DNA of 64,000 nucleotides. Origin: Burkholderiales bacterium PBB3. Lineage in GTDB: Bacteria > Pseudomonadota > Gammaproteobacteria > Burkholderiales > Burkholderiaceae_C. The notes under the pieces were generated by a model. The model had not been told where the DNA came from. It searched no databases and saw only the letters and a list, made by a program, of their open reading frames with translations. Location of the stretch: the NCBI GenBank assembly GCA_002256115.1, contig NKIK01000013.1, positions 1-64,000 on the forward strand, read 5' to 3'. Numbering within the stretch: position 1 is the stretch's first letter; each line of letters starts with the position of its first letter. Position numbers and translations under genes: made by a program. Below are positions 43,137-51,913 of the stretch, one piece after another.

Positions 43137-45383
43137 ATGCAAAAGCTGATTAAGCATTGGCCGCGGGTAGCAGTGACTTTGCTGCCGGTTGTTATCGCAC
43201 TTCTGCATGCGGCCTCAGTGTTTCCACTGGATGTGCTGCAGAGGCTTGATGACATTATTTATGATTCACGTCTTAGGGCAACGATGCCCAAAACCCTGGA
43301 CGAGCGCATCGTCATCGTAGATCTCGATGAAAAGAGCCTGGCGGAAGTTGGTCGTTGGCCTTGGGGACGCAATAAGGTCGCACGATTTGTTGATACGCTG
43401 TTTGAACAAGAGGCATTGATCGTCGCATTTGACGTTGTTTTTGCAGAGCCCGACGAAAGTTCTGGGTTGCTGCAGCTCAACCAACTGGCCCGGCAAGAAT
43501 TCAAAGATCAACCAGGTTTTGCGGATCGGGTTCGCCAGTTGCAAGGGGAGCTTGACTACGATGGATTACTCGCAAAGTCACTTCAAAATCGGCCGGTAGT
43601 TCTCGGATACTATGTTTCTGAGGGACGCGAATCACGTTCTTCGGGTGTGTTGCCAGCACCTGTGTTGTCCAAAGCAGATGTTGCAGGTCGCCAAATGTCC
43701 ATTACGCAATGGAATGGTTTTGGCTCCAATATAGAAGTGCTCGCGAAGGCGGCTCCGATTGCCGGCCATTTCAATCCCATTATTGATGGTGATGGTGTTG
43801 TGCGATCAACCCCATTGGTAATCGAGCACAAAGACCAATACTTTGAGTCACTTTCTCTGGCGGTGTTCCGTTTGTTAAATGGAATGCCCACAGTTGAGTT
43901 TGGATTTTCCACCGACAAAATGCTCAAAAGGAGCAAACAAGGCTTAGTCGAGTTGGTGCTTCGCCACGGTACGGCATCGCGGGCAATTCCCGTCGATGAC
44001 AGGGCCGCTGCCTTGGTTCCCTTTCGTGGTGCCGGAGGCAAGGAAGGCGGGTCATTTAAGTACATCTCTGCATCTGACGTTCTGGCAAAGCGTATTGCAC
44101 CGGGCGCGCTGAAAGACAAAATTATTCTGATAGGGACCACCGCCCCTGGTTTGCTGGATCTGCGCGTTACTCCTGTTGGTTCGACTTATCCTGGTGTGGA
44201 AACGCATGCAAATCTCATATCAGGCTTACTCGATGGCAATATTCTTGTAAAGCCGGATTTTGCGATGGGTTATGAGTTGGTAATGCTCCTTACATCAGGG
44301 CTATTGCTTGCACTTTGGTTGCCGCTTCTGTCGGCAACACGGGCAATCGCCCTAAGTTTGGGGGTTATTGCGACACTGATCGCTGTGAATTTTTCGCTCT
44401 ACTACGGTGCCGCTTTAGTGCTTCCTTTGGCCGCTTCTTTGGTTATGGCCGTTACAGCTTTTGCTTTGAACATGAGCTATGGGTATTTTGTTGAAAGCCG
44501 ATCCAAGCGCGACTTGGCTAACCTCTTTGGCACCTATGTGCCCCCTGAGCTGGTGGATGAAATGGTCAAAGACCCTGATCACTACAGCATGAAGGCCACG
44601 AACCGGGAGCTGACGGTGATGTTTTGCGATATGCGAGGGTTCACCAAGATGTCTGAAAGCATGGAGCCCGTGCAGCTCCAGGAGCTATTGACCGGAGTAT
44701 TCACCCGCTTGACTGCATTAATCCGAGCCAATCGGGGAACGATCGACAAATACATGGGCGATTGCGTGATGGCCTTCTGGGGCGCACCCGTTGAATCCAC
44801 GCAGCATGCCCATTTGGCTGTGAAATCTGCGATGGAGATGGCCAATGCGGTGCGAGAGATCAACCGCGACCACCGTGAAAGGGGCTTGCCTGAAATTGGG
44901 ATCGGCATTGGGCTCAACACAGGAAGTATGTGCGTCGGTGACATGGGCTCCAACATCCGCAGGGCATATACCGTTATCGGCGATGCAGTCAATCTTGGGT
45001 CTCGTCTTGAAGGTTTGTCCAAGGCCTATGGTGTCGATATCGTTGTCAGTGAGTCCACTAGGAAGCAAGCGAGTGACTTCGCTTGGCAAGAACTCGACCG
45101 TGTTCGGGTCAAAGGCAAGGAGCAAGCGGTTGCCATATTTTGGCCGGTAGCCCCCCTAGACAGAATGTCCGATGAAACTGCCGCAGAGCTTAAGACATGG
45201 AGCGCGTTTATAAAGGCCTACAGATTGCAAAATTGGGACCAAGCGGATGTGATGTTGGTCAATTTAATGCGCATGAATGCGAAAAAATACCTTTACCAAC
45301 TCTACACCGAGCGTGTAGCCTCAATGCGGTTGCTCCCATTTGATCCGGAATGGGATGGCGCAACCAATTTTGAGACCAAGTAA
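43137..45383 (+). CDS. CHASE2-domain class III adenylate/guanylate cyclase
   Basis: A 748-residue membrane protein with the same sensor type as the kinase: an N-terminal helix, periplasmic CHASE2 (about 30-370; IVIVDLDEKSLAEVGRWPWG, KIILIGTTAPGLLDLR), three membrane helices (about 375-450), then a class III cyclase catalytic domain. Metal-binding aspartates are Asp498 (MFCDMRGFT) and Asp542 (KYMGDCVMAFWG); the transition-state stretch is YTVIGDAVNLGSRLEGL. It makes cAMP or cGMP; substrate choice is not certain, although the close partner downstream suggests cAMP. It starts 43 bp after the FHA gene. Confidence 0.92.
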   Translation: MQKLIKHWPRVAVTLLPVVIALLHAASVFPLDVLQRLDDIIYDSRLRATMPKTLDERIVIVDLDEKSLAEVGRWPWGRNKVARFVDTLFEQEALIVAFDVVFAEPDESSGLLQLNQLARQEFKDQPGFADRVRQLQGELDYDGLLAKSLQNRPVVLGYYVSEGRESRSSGVLPAPVLSKADVAGRQMSITQWNGFGSNIEVLAKAAPIAGHFNPIIDGDGVVRSTPLVIEHKDQYFESLSLAVFRLLNGMPTVEFGFSTDKMLKRSKQGLVELVLRHGTASRAIPVDDRAAALVPFRGAGGKEGGSFKYISASDVLAKRIAPGALKDKIILIGTTAPGLLDLRVTPVGSTYPGVETHANLISGLLDGNILVKPDFAMGYELVMLLTSGLLLALWLPLLSATRAIALSLGVIATLIAVNFSLYYGAALVLPLAASLVMAVTAFALNMSYGYFVESRSKRDLANLFGTYVPPELVDEMVKDPDHYSMKATNRELTVMFCDMRGFTKMSESMEPVQLQELLTGVFTRLTALIRANRGTIDKYMGDCVMAFWGAPVESTQHAHLAVKSAMEMANAVREINRDHRERGLPEIGIGIGLNTGSMCVGDMGSNIRRAYTVIGDAVNLGSRLEGLSKAYGVDIVVSESTRKQASDFAWQELDRVRVKGKEQAVAIFWPVAPLDRMSDETAAELKTWSAFIKAYRLQNWDQADVMLVNLMRMNAKKYLYQLYTERVASMRLLPFDPEWDGATNFETK

Positions 45384-45393
45384 GGCCTACGCT

Positions 45394-46185
45394 GTGAAAA
45401 TACGAGTATTGGGATGTTCCGGAGCCATAGCCAAAGACTGTCGAACCACTTCTTTTTTAATTGATGGTGAATTGTTGATCGACGCGGGTACGGGAGTCGG
45501 AGACCTTACTCTGGATGAAATGCGGCGCGTAGATTCCGTATTACTGACACATTCACACTTGGATCACATTGCCGCGCTACCGCTAATGGTGGATTCCGTC
45601 GCGTCTCAGCGCAAAACCCCTCTAAAAATTTATGCTTTAGGCGGCACGATCACTGCGCTTCGTACTCACGTTTTCAATAACGTCATCTGGCCAGATTTCA
45701 CAGTTATTCCCTCGGTGCAATCACCCTTTGTGACCTTTGAAGAAATCCGTGTTGGGCAGACTATTCAAATCCAAAACAAGTTCATTGAGGTTTTACCGGC
45801 AGTGCACACCGTTCCCGCAGTTGGCTACGCAGTTACTGCAGGAACCGGTTGCTGGGTGTTTACCGGTGATACTGAACGCAATCCGGCACTGTGGGCCAGA
45901 GTAAATCAACTCAACGTTGCCATGTTGGTCATCGAGACAGCATTTAGCAATCGAGAGAAGGATTTAGCGCGGCGTAGCTTGCATCTCTCTCCTGTCGTGC
46001 TGGCTGACGAGCTTGACATGATCGCCAAAGACAGGAACTACCCGATTTACATAACGCACACCAAGCCGGCAGAAACAGAAATGATCATGTCGGAAATACA
46101 AAAATTTGATCAAACTGCTCCATTTGGTCCCAATGTCACACACGACATACGTTGGTTGCGCGCCGGGCAGGAGTTCGAGATATGA
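45394..46185 (+). CDS. Metallo-beta-lactamase-fold protein, probable 3',5'-cyclic nucleotide phosphodiesterase
   Basis: A 263-residue cytoplasmic protein with the metal-binding HSHLDH motif at 53-58 (SVLLTHSHLDHIAALPLMVD), preceded by LLIDAGTG. Further ligands are GDTERNPALW and the IYITHTKPAE end. The arrangement (MKIRVLGCSGA start, short helical insert) fits the class II-type cyclic nucleotide phosphodiesterases related to yeast PDE1. Position right after a cyclase, 10 bp apart, supports degradation of its product. GTG 45394 was chosen as the conserved start. Its stop overlaps the next start (ATGA). Confidence 0.82.
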   Translation: MKIRVLGCSGAIAKDCRTTSFLIDGELLIDAGTGVGDLTLDEMRRVDSVLLTHSHLDHIAALPLMVDSVASQRKTPLKIYALGGTITALRTHVFNNVIWPDFTVIPSVQSPFVTFEEIRVGQTIQIQNKFIEVLPAVHTVPAVGYAVTAGTGCWVFTGDTERNPALWARVNQLNVAMLVIETAFSNREKDLARRSLHLSPVVLADELDMIAKDRNYPIYITHTKPAETEMIMSEIQKFDQTAPFGPNVTHDIRWLRAGQEFEI

Positions 46186-48581
46186 ATGCTGTGGTTTCTC
46201 CAGAGCAAGCGTTCTTTGAGTCACAAAAGCTGCCACCGCAAAAGCGGGGCATGACATTTGAGGCTCTCTTTTATCGGCAACTTCATCAAGTTACTGCACG
46301 CATCCATGACACTGAAAATGTCGAGCAAATCATGCTGGAGGCGAGTCAGGACATATGTAAGCTGCTTAACGCAGATCGCCTGACCTTGTATGTGGTGAAT
46401 GAAGACCGCTCAGCGATAGTTTCAAAAATCAAGACAGGACTGAACAGCAGCAGCGATCTAAAGCTACCTATATCGCCACAAAGTATTGCTGGTTACGTTG
46501 CTTTTAGCTGTCAGTCGCTCAACGTACCTGACGTTTACGATGAAGAGGCGCTTAAACAAATTCATCCGCAGTTGACGTTCCTCAAGGTCGTTGACAAGCG
46601 GTCTGGCTACCGGACGAAGCAAATGCTGGTGGCTCCGATAATGGAAGGTAGCACTCTGCATGGCGTACTTCAGGTTATCAACAGCAAAAGCGATGAGCCT
46701 TTTGGCGATTTAGAGCTGGATGGCGTTGCGGAGCTATGCAAAACACTGGCGACAGCAATCCGGCAACGGGTAAAAGGCACCGGCGGCGGCTCGCCTCGTA
46801 AATCCACAAAGTATGACGGCTTGCTCTCCGATGGGCTGCTGAGCGAGACGGAACTGAATCAATGTATTCAGGATGCTCGTGAAGTTGGCAAGCCTGTTGA
46901 GCATCTGCTCATGAGTCAGTTCAAGATTAAGCCCAGTCAAATTGGTCCTTCCTTGGCAAAGTTTTTCAATGTGGCGTACGAGCCATTCAACTCTAGCCGG
47001 ATTCGGGCGGAGATATTGCAAGGCGTACTAAAGCGGGAGTTCGTGGTTGAGCAGGGATGGATTCCCTTAGAGGAGGGGCCTGAAGGTTTGGTCTTGATGT
47101 GTGTGGATCCTGAGGCTGTGCGTGGTTCGCGGATCGTCCCGCAGGTATTCCCGCGAATAAGCAAGTTCTCCTATCGTGTGACAACCCTCGTTGAGTTTGA
47201 GGAAACATTGGCACAGCTTTTTGGCGCAGGCGCTGAAGGCGGCAGCATCGATGAGTTATTGGCTGACATGGATGGTGGCCCCATTGATGATGGTTCCAAC
47301 GAGGACTCGTTGGAGTCCGCAGCAGCAGACAATGAATTGGTTAAGTTTGTCAATAAAGTCATCATCGACGCTTACAACCAGAAAGTTTCAGACATTCACA
47401 TCGAACCCATGCCGGGAAAGTTTAAAACCGGTATTCGCTTTCGCATTGATGGAAGTCTTGTTCCTTACGTCGAAGTTCCGGCCCACTTTCGCCAGGCCAT
47501 GGTGACGCGTCTGAAAATCATGTGTGATCTTGATATCTCAGAGCGCCGCAAGCCGCAAGATGGAAAAATCAAGTTTAAAAAGTACGGTCCTCTTGACATC
47601 GAGCTGCGCGTCGCAACCATTCCTTCGGCGGGTGGGGTGGAAGACGTCGTCATGCGCATATTGGCCGCTGGCGAGCCCATTCCACTAGAGAAGCTTGGAC
47701 TTACTCCGCACAACAAGGAGCGCTTGGAGGCCACCGTCAGCAAGCCCTATGGTTTGTTCTATGTTTGCGGGCCAACTGGGTCTGGTAAGACAACGACGTT
47801 GCATTCCATTCTCAAATTTTTGAACACGCCAGATACAAAAATTTGGACTGCTGAAGATCCGGTAGAAATTACACAGAAGGGCTTGCGTCAGGTCCAGATC
47901 AATAAGAAAGCTGGAATTGACTTTGCATTAATAATGCGAGCGTTTTTGCGCGCAGACCCAGACATCATCATGGTCGGTGAATCTCGGGACAAAGAAACGG
48001 TGTCGATGGGTGTTGAAGCCTCGTTGACTGGGCATTTAGTGTTCTCAACCCTCCATACCAACTCTGCGCCGGAGTCGATCACGCGGTTGATGGACATGGG
48101 CATGGATCCCTTTAATTTTGCTGATGCTTTGTTGGGGATATTGGCCCAACGATTGGCAAAGAAGCTATGCGACTGTAAAACATCCTATGTACCAGACTCG
48201 GAGGAGTTAAGGCTGTTTGCCGCCGAATATGCGGAAGAGCTGCGGCACTCCAAAGCGTGGAAGCAAGATTATGCTGGAGAGAGCAAGAAGATGGTGGCTC
48301 AATGGATGAGCACTTATGGTACGAATGGGGAGTTGCGTCTGTACAAAGCGGTCGGCTGTGACAAGTGCAATAAGACAGGATACAAAGGCCGGGTGGGGCT
48401 TCATGAGCTGCTTGTCGCCGATGACCCGGTCAAAAAACTGATTCAAGAGCGTTCGCGGGTGGCGGAGCTTTTTGCCCAAGCCGTGGAGGGCGGCATGCGC
48501 ACTCTTAAGATGGACGGAATGGAAAAAATCATGATGGGGCTCACGGACTTGAAGATGGTTCGGTCTGTTTGTATTAAGTGA
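46182..48581 (+). CDS. GAF-domain type II secretion/type IV pilus assembly ATPase (PilB/GspE-like)
   Basis: A 799-residue cytoplasmic hexameric motor ATPase. Residues about 30-200 are a GAF domain (ASQDICKLLNADRLTLYVVN, MLVAPIMEGSTLHGVLQVIN). An N1-type domain follows (about 220-360), then the ATPase: Walker A GPTGSGKT at 530-537, Walker B region RADPDIIMVGESRDKETVS, His box HLVFSTLHTNSAPESITRL, and zinc cysteines CDC...CDKCNKTGYKGRVGLHELL. The first cysteine pair is CxC in place of CxxC. The GAF domain is unusual for the family and may bind a cyclic nucleotide made by the operon. The start codon overlaps the phosphodiesterase stop. pilA lies just downstream. Confidence 0.9.
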   Translation: MNAVVSPEQAFFESQKLPPQKRGMTFEALFYRQLHQVTARIHDTENVEQIMLEASQDICKLLNADRLTLYVVNEDRSAIVSKIKTGLNSSSDLKLPISPQSIAGYVAFSCQSLNVPDVYDEEALKQIHPQLTFLKVVDKRSGYRTKQMLVAPIMEGSTLHGVLQVINSKSDEPFGDLELDGVAELCKTLATAIRQRVKGTGGGSPRKSTKYDGLLSDGLLSETELNQCIQDAREVGKPVEHLLMSQFKIKPSQIGPSLAKFFNVAYEPFNSSRIRAEILQGVLKREFVVEQGWIPLEEGPEGLVLMCVDPEAVRGSRIVPQVFPRISKFSYRVTTLVEFEETLAQLFGAGAEGGSIDELLADMDGGPIDDGSNEDSLESAAADNELVKFVNKVIIDAYNQKVSDIHIEPMPGKFKTGIRFRIDGSLVPYVEVPAHFRQAMVTRLKIMCDLDISERRKPQDGKIKFKKYGPLDIELRVATIPSAGGVEDVVMRILAAGEPIPLEKLGLTPHNKERLEATVSKPYGLFYVCGPTGSGKTTTLHSILKFLNTPDTKIWTAEDPVEITQKGLRQVQINKKAGIDFALIMRAFLRADPDIIMVGESRDKETVSMGVEASLTGHLVFSTLHTNSAPESITRLMDMGMDPFNFADALLGILAQRLAKKLCDCKTSYVPDSEELRLFAAEYAEELRHSKAWKQDYAGESKKMVAQWMSTYGTNGELRLYKAVGCDKCNKTGYKGRVGLHELLVADDPVKKLIQERSRVAELFAQAVEGGMRTLKMDGMEKIMMGLTDLKMVRSVCIK

Positions 48582-48607
48582 CAGTACTGTCGTGACAAAA
48601 GTGTCAC
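48580..48607 (+). promoter_or_regulatory. Cluster of TGTC motifs (candidate PilR enhancer) upstream of pilA
   Basis: The 12-bp palindrome GACAGTACTGTC (48580-48591) and the hairpin GTGACA-aaag-TGTCAC (48592-48607) together give four (C/G)TGTC-type motifs counting both strands. They lie about 120-145 bp upstream of the expected pilA transcript start, close to the distance of PilR sites in Pseudomonas aeruginosa, whose consensus core is (C/G)TGTC. The second hairpin followed by AATAATTTTT could also terminate the preceding operon. Confidence 0.5.
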
Positions 48608-48699
48608 AATAATTTTTATGGCCGCAGTGTTTCGCATATTTCCAGTCAATTCGATGCTGGGTAAAGCCTTTGCGCAAGTGTTTGATCGAGAATCTTGGC

Positions 48700-48715
48700 T
48701 GGCATGAAATCTGCT
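48700..48715 (+). promoter_or_regulatory. Sigma-54 promoter of pilA
   Basis: TGGCATGAAATCTGCT has the required GG-N10-GC spacing (GG at 48701-48702, GC at 48713-48714) and a good match to the -24/-12 consensus. It lies 43 bp upstream of the pilA start, as usual for pilin genes controlled by PilS-PilR. Confidence 0.75.
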
Positions 48716-48757
48716 GAGAGATGTAGGCTTTTCTTTTCTTAACCAAGGAGTTTCATT

Positions 48758-49273
48758 ATGAAGCGTACTATGCAAAAGGGTTTTACCCTGATTGAGTTGA
48801 TGATCGTTGTGGCGATTATTGGTATTTTGGCTGCTGTTGCGTTGCCTGCTTATCAGGATTACACGCTACGCGCCAAGATGAGTGAAGCCATTTTGGCTGC
48901 GTCTACCTGCCGCACCAGTATGACGGAAACAATCCAGTCGCTGGCCTCTGGAACAGTGATTGGTAACAACGGTTGGGGTTGCGAGCAGACCAGCACCACG
49001 TCTGGTACTAAATTCGTCCAAACCGTGACGACAACCGGTCTGACTGCAAGTCCGGCCTCAACGGATGCTCGGATCACAGTTACAACACAGAATCTTAATA
49101 ATACGACTGCTGGCGCAACGGGTGGTACAGTTATTATGGCGCCTTGCAGCACTACTGCATCCACATTTGCTACTTGTGTTCCTCCAGGCGGCGGCGGCGT
49201 TGTTAATTCTTGGATTTGTGGTCCAGGTACGGCTGCACCGAAGTATTTGCCCGGTTCGTGCCGCGCGGCTTGA
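48758..49273 (+). CDS. pilA: Type IV pilin
   Basis: The 171-residue major pilin precursor has a short leader MKRTMQKG, cleaved before Phe9 by prepilin peptidase. It continues with the hydrophobic helix [20 protein letters not shown] and [18 protein letters not shown]. The globular part is Ser/Thr-rich, giving many possible O-glycosylation sites. It ends with a cysteine pair enclosing [13 protein letters not shown], the D-region loop. AAGGAG precedes ATG 48758, and the promoter is of sigma-54 type. Glycosylation and accessory genes follow. Confidence 0.95.
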   Translation: MKRTMQKGFTLIELMIVVAIIGILAAVALPAYQDYTLRAKMSEAILAASTCRTSMTETIQSLASGTVIGNNGWGCEQTSTTSGTKFVQTVTTTGLTASPASTDARITVTTQNLNNTTAGATGGTVIMAPCSTTASTFATCVPPGGGGVVNSWICGPGTAAPKYLPGSCRAA

Positions 49274-49285
49274 TTTCCAAGCAAT

Positions 49286-49319
49286 CAAAAGAAGCGACCT
49301 CGGTCGCTTTTTTTGATTG
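49286..49319. terminator. Rho-independent terminator after pilA
   Basis: AGCGACC-tc-GGTCGCT at 49293-49308 is followed by a run of T. An outer pairing CAATCAAAA with TTTTGATTG extends the stem and makes it nearly symmetric. Confidence 0.88.
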
Positions 49320-49387
49320 TGTCGCTCTATGCTATGTCAGATGGTGAGAGGCCCTGAAAATACGCACTGTCATGAATAGGATTTGCC

Positions 49388-49690
49388 ATGTTAGATTGGT
49401 TTAGCGTAAAGAAATCAAAAAACTTTGGCCTGGAGCTGGCCAAACTTGTCAAAGAGCATGCACTCAATGACATCACAGTCAAAGAGAGCAAACGCCTGTC
49501 CAAAATAAACTACGCCAAAGAAAAGATGCAAAAGCGCATCCAGCATTTCAAGCAAGAGGAAGTGCTTAATTTTTACAAAATTGCCACTCTGCTCAATACA
49601 TTTCAATGGGAACTGAAAGACGCGGGTTACGATGAAGACACCACTGGGGCTTTAGCGTCATGGGTTCACGTTACGCTTCGAGAGGCCTAA
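49388..49690 (+). CDS. Conserved small helical protein of unknown function
   Basis: A 100-residue soluble, Lys/Glu-rich protein predicted almost wholly helical (KESKRLSKINYAKEKMQKRI, VLNFYKIATLLNTFQWELKD). I do not recognise a family. It is followed after 6 bp by the GT41-type transferase gene, so the two are likely cotranscribed. A partner role in pilin glycosylation is possible but only inferred from position. Confidence 0.72.
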   Translation: MLDWFSVKKSKNFGLELAKLVKEHALNDITVKESKRLSKINYAKEKMQKRIQHFKQEEVLNFYKIATLLNTFQWELKDAGYDEDTTGALASWVHVTLREA

Positions 49691-49696
49691 GTTTTT

Positions 49697-51799
49697 ATGT
49701 TTGATCGATTGCGCCTAACACTGGAGCGGCGCTTGGAAAAACTTAGCGGTGTGGCCGGGGATCAGCCTGTGTCGTTACCCGAAGCTAATGTTGCTGCCAT
49801 TGAATCACTGCGCATCAAGGGCAATGAGCTCATCGCTACGGGCAACATGGCAGAGGCCGAATCCTGTTTTCGTACCGCCTTGACGCATGCACCTCACGAT
49901 ACCAATTTGCTAATCTGTCTGGGCTACGTACTCAAAGAACTGAGTCTCTTGGCGGAGGCCCGCATTCCACTTCGCCGTGCTGCGCACAGCACAGGCCACC
50001 ACTCTGCTGTTTATGAGGCCTTTTATTTACTGGGCCAGATCAGCGAGCAGCAGGAAGATTGGGACGACGCTCTGCGGCAATACACTGCGGCGCTCACGCA
50101 CAAGCCTGATTTTGTGCAAGCATGCAAAGATGGCCTGCGCATGTTGATGGCTGCTCAGAAAAAGAGTGAAGTCCCGAAATTTTTGGAGGAGTGCATTCGA
50201 CGCTGCCCTACTGAGCTTGAATATCACCTGACGCTAGGACGATTTTGGGTGGACGTTAGCAACAACCAAGGCGTGGTGGAGAGCTTTTCAGCAGCTATTG
50301 CCTTAGGTGCGCCGCTGGCCGACATTAGCCTGCCAATGGGGCAAGCGCTGCTCAGGTTGTATCGAGAAGAGGAATCAGCCGAGTTTCTGGAGCGCGCGTT
50401 GGTAGACGCCCCCATGCTGCTCCCTTACATTGACACGGTCAGAGGCGGACATTTTGGCCAACTGGGGGAAGATGCAAGTGCGATTGCCTTGCTGGAAAAG
50501 GCCATCGCGGGCGATCAAAACTACCGTGTAGCACATTCGACGTTGCTGATGATTTTGAGCTACTCCAAACTGGACGATGAGCGCAAAAACTATGTAGCCG
50601 CTGCAAGGCGGTTTGCAAAAACTATCGAATACGAGGGCGAGTCGCCTAGCGCCTTACACGACCGACACCACGACCACGAGCCAATCCAAGCCTTAAGGGT
50701 AGGGTTTGTGGCTGGCGAATTTAGGCACCATCCGGTGTTGCACTTTTTGCTGGGTATATTGGAAAATCTTGATGGCACCCGCATCCATACCGTAGCTTTC
50801 AGTAACAACGTCTCCGACGATTCAGGCACCGACATTCTGAAGGATGTTTTTGATGAATGGGTTGACATTCGCGATGTAGACGATGCCACAGCCGCCGAAT
50901 TGGTGCGTTCGCGCAATGTAGACGTTCTGCTGGATTTGTGTGGACATTCGGGCGACGCCAGACTTGCGCTGTTTGCGCGAAGGCCCGCCTTCGTGCAAGC
51001 CACGTGGTTAGGCTACTGGGCCAGTACGGGGCTAGGCTCGATGGATTACCTCATTGCTGATCCCGCTTGTATTTCTGATGAATCGCCCGAGTGGTTTAGC
51101 GAAAAAGTCTATTGCCTTCCCCATACCCGTTTGTGCATGACCGCCCCCAGGGCGGAGAAGTCAATTCCCCTAACTCCACCACCCTGTTTACACAACGGCT
51201 ATGTCACCTTTGGGTCCTTTCAACGCACCGCTAAATTAAATATGGATGTCCTCCAATTGTGGGGGCGCGTGCTCAGTGCCTCGCCGCAGGCGCGTCTGCG
51301 TATCCAGACAGACACTGCAAAAGATGACAGGTTGCGCGACAAACTCACTGGGCGTATGCGTGACGCAGGGCTGGATCTCTCGCGAGTCGATTTGGTTGCC
51401 CAGACCACTGCAGATTTGTATTTTGCGGCGCACAGCGAGATCGATATTATTTTGGACACCTTTCCGTTCACTGGGGGAACCACTACTGCACAGGCTTTGT
51501 GGATGGGCGTACCGACAGTCACGCGCATGGGTACAACGATGTTGTCCTTGCAGGGTGTTTCAATGCTTCGTTGTGTGGGACTGAACGATTGGATCGCGCA
51601 AGACGATGACGATTACATCCGTATTGCATGCCAGTTCGCCAACGACCCCCAGCATTTGGCACAGTTGAGAAGCGAACTTCGGGACAGAGCCTTGCAATCA
51701 CCGCTGTTTGATGTCAAACGCTTTGCGCAGGACTTTACCGATGCGTTGTGGGCAATATACCGGGAAAAGCAAAGCAAGGCTCCCAGCGCTTCACAATGA
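49697..51799 (+). CDS. TPR / GT41 (SPINDLY-like O-GlcNAc transferase family) glycosyltransferase
   Basis: A 700-residue cytoplasmic protein. Residues about 25-300 are TPR repeats (IKGNELIATGNMAEAESCFR, LGYVLKELSLLAEARIPLRR). Residues about 330-690 are a GT41 catalytic domain with RVGFVAGEFRHHPVLHF, ATWLGYWASTGLGSMDYLIA, YVTFGSFQRTAKLNMDVLQL and the nucleotide-sugar-binding DTFPFTGGTTTAQALWMGVP. The family transfers sugars, usually GlcNAc or glucose, to Ser/Thr or to lipid-linked acceptors. Location behind pilA suggests modification of pilin or surface proteins; the actual substrate is not known. Confidence 0.9.
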   Translation: MFDRLRLTLERRLEKLSGVAGDQPVSLPEANVAAIESLRIKGNELIATGNMAEAESCFRTALTHAPHDTNLLICLGYVLKELSLLAEARIPLRRAAHSTGHHSAVYEAFYLLGQISEQQEDWDDALRQYTAALTHKPDFVQACKDGLRMLMAAQKKSEVPKFLEECIRRCPTELEYHLTLGRFWVDVSNNQGVVESFSAAIALGAPLADISLPMGQALLRLYREEESAEFLERALVDAPMLLPYIDTVRGGHFGQLGEDASAIALLEKAIAGDQNYRVAHSTLLMILSYSKLDDERKNYVAAARRFAKTIEYEGESPSALHDRHHDHEPIQALRVGFVAGEFRHHPVLHFLLGILENLDGTRIHTVAFSNNVSDDSGTDILKDVFDEWVDIRDVDDATAAELVRSRNVDVLLDLCGHSGDARLALFARRPAFVQATWLGYWASTGLGSMDYLIADPACISDESPEWFSEKVYCLPHTRLCMTAPRAEKSIPLTPPPCLHNGYVTFGSFQRTAKLNMDVLQLWGRVLSASPQARLRIQTDTAKDDRLRDKLTGRMRDAGLDLSRVDLVAQTTADLYFAAHSEIDIILDTFPFTGGTTTAQALWMGVPTVTRMGTTMLSLQGVSMLRCVGLNDWIAQDDDDYIRIACQFANDPQHLAQLRSELRDRALQSPLFDVKRFAQDFTDALWAIYREKQSKAPSASQ

Positions 51800-51913
51800 A
51801 TCTAGCAGCAATTTGCAGCACGGCAAAGATGGTTTAGTGTCGCCGTAGTTTCGTTAAAAGTTTAGAAAATTCTAAGAAGTTCGAATGCGGTGCTTGGTCA
51901 CCAAACTATCTGA

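Noticed and set aside
43137..45383. Cyclase gene as a duplicate of the upstream kinase gene
   Set aside because: Only the CHASE2 sensor and membrane layout are shared; the catalytic domains differ and sequence likeness is low.
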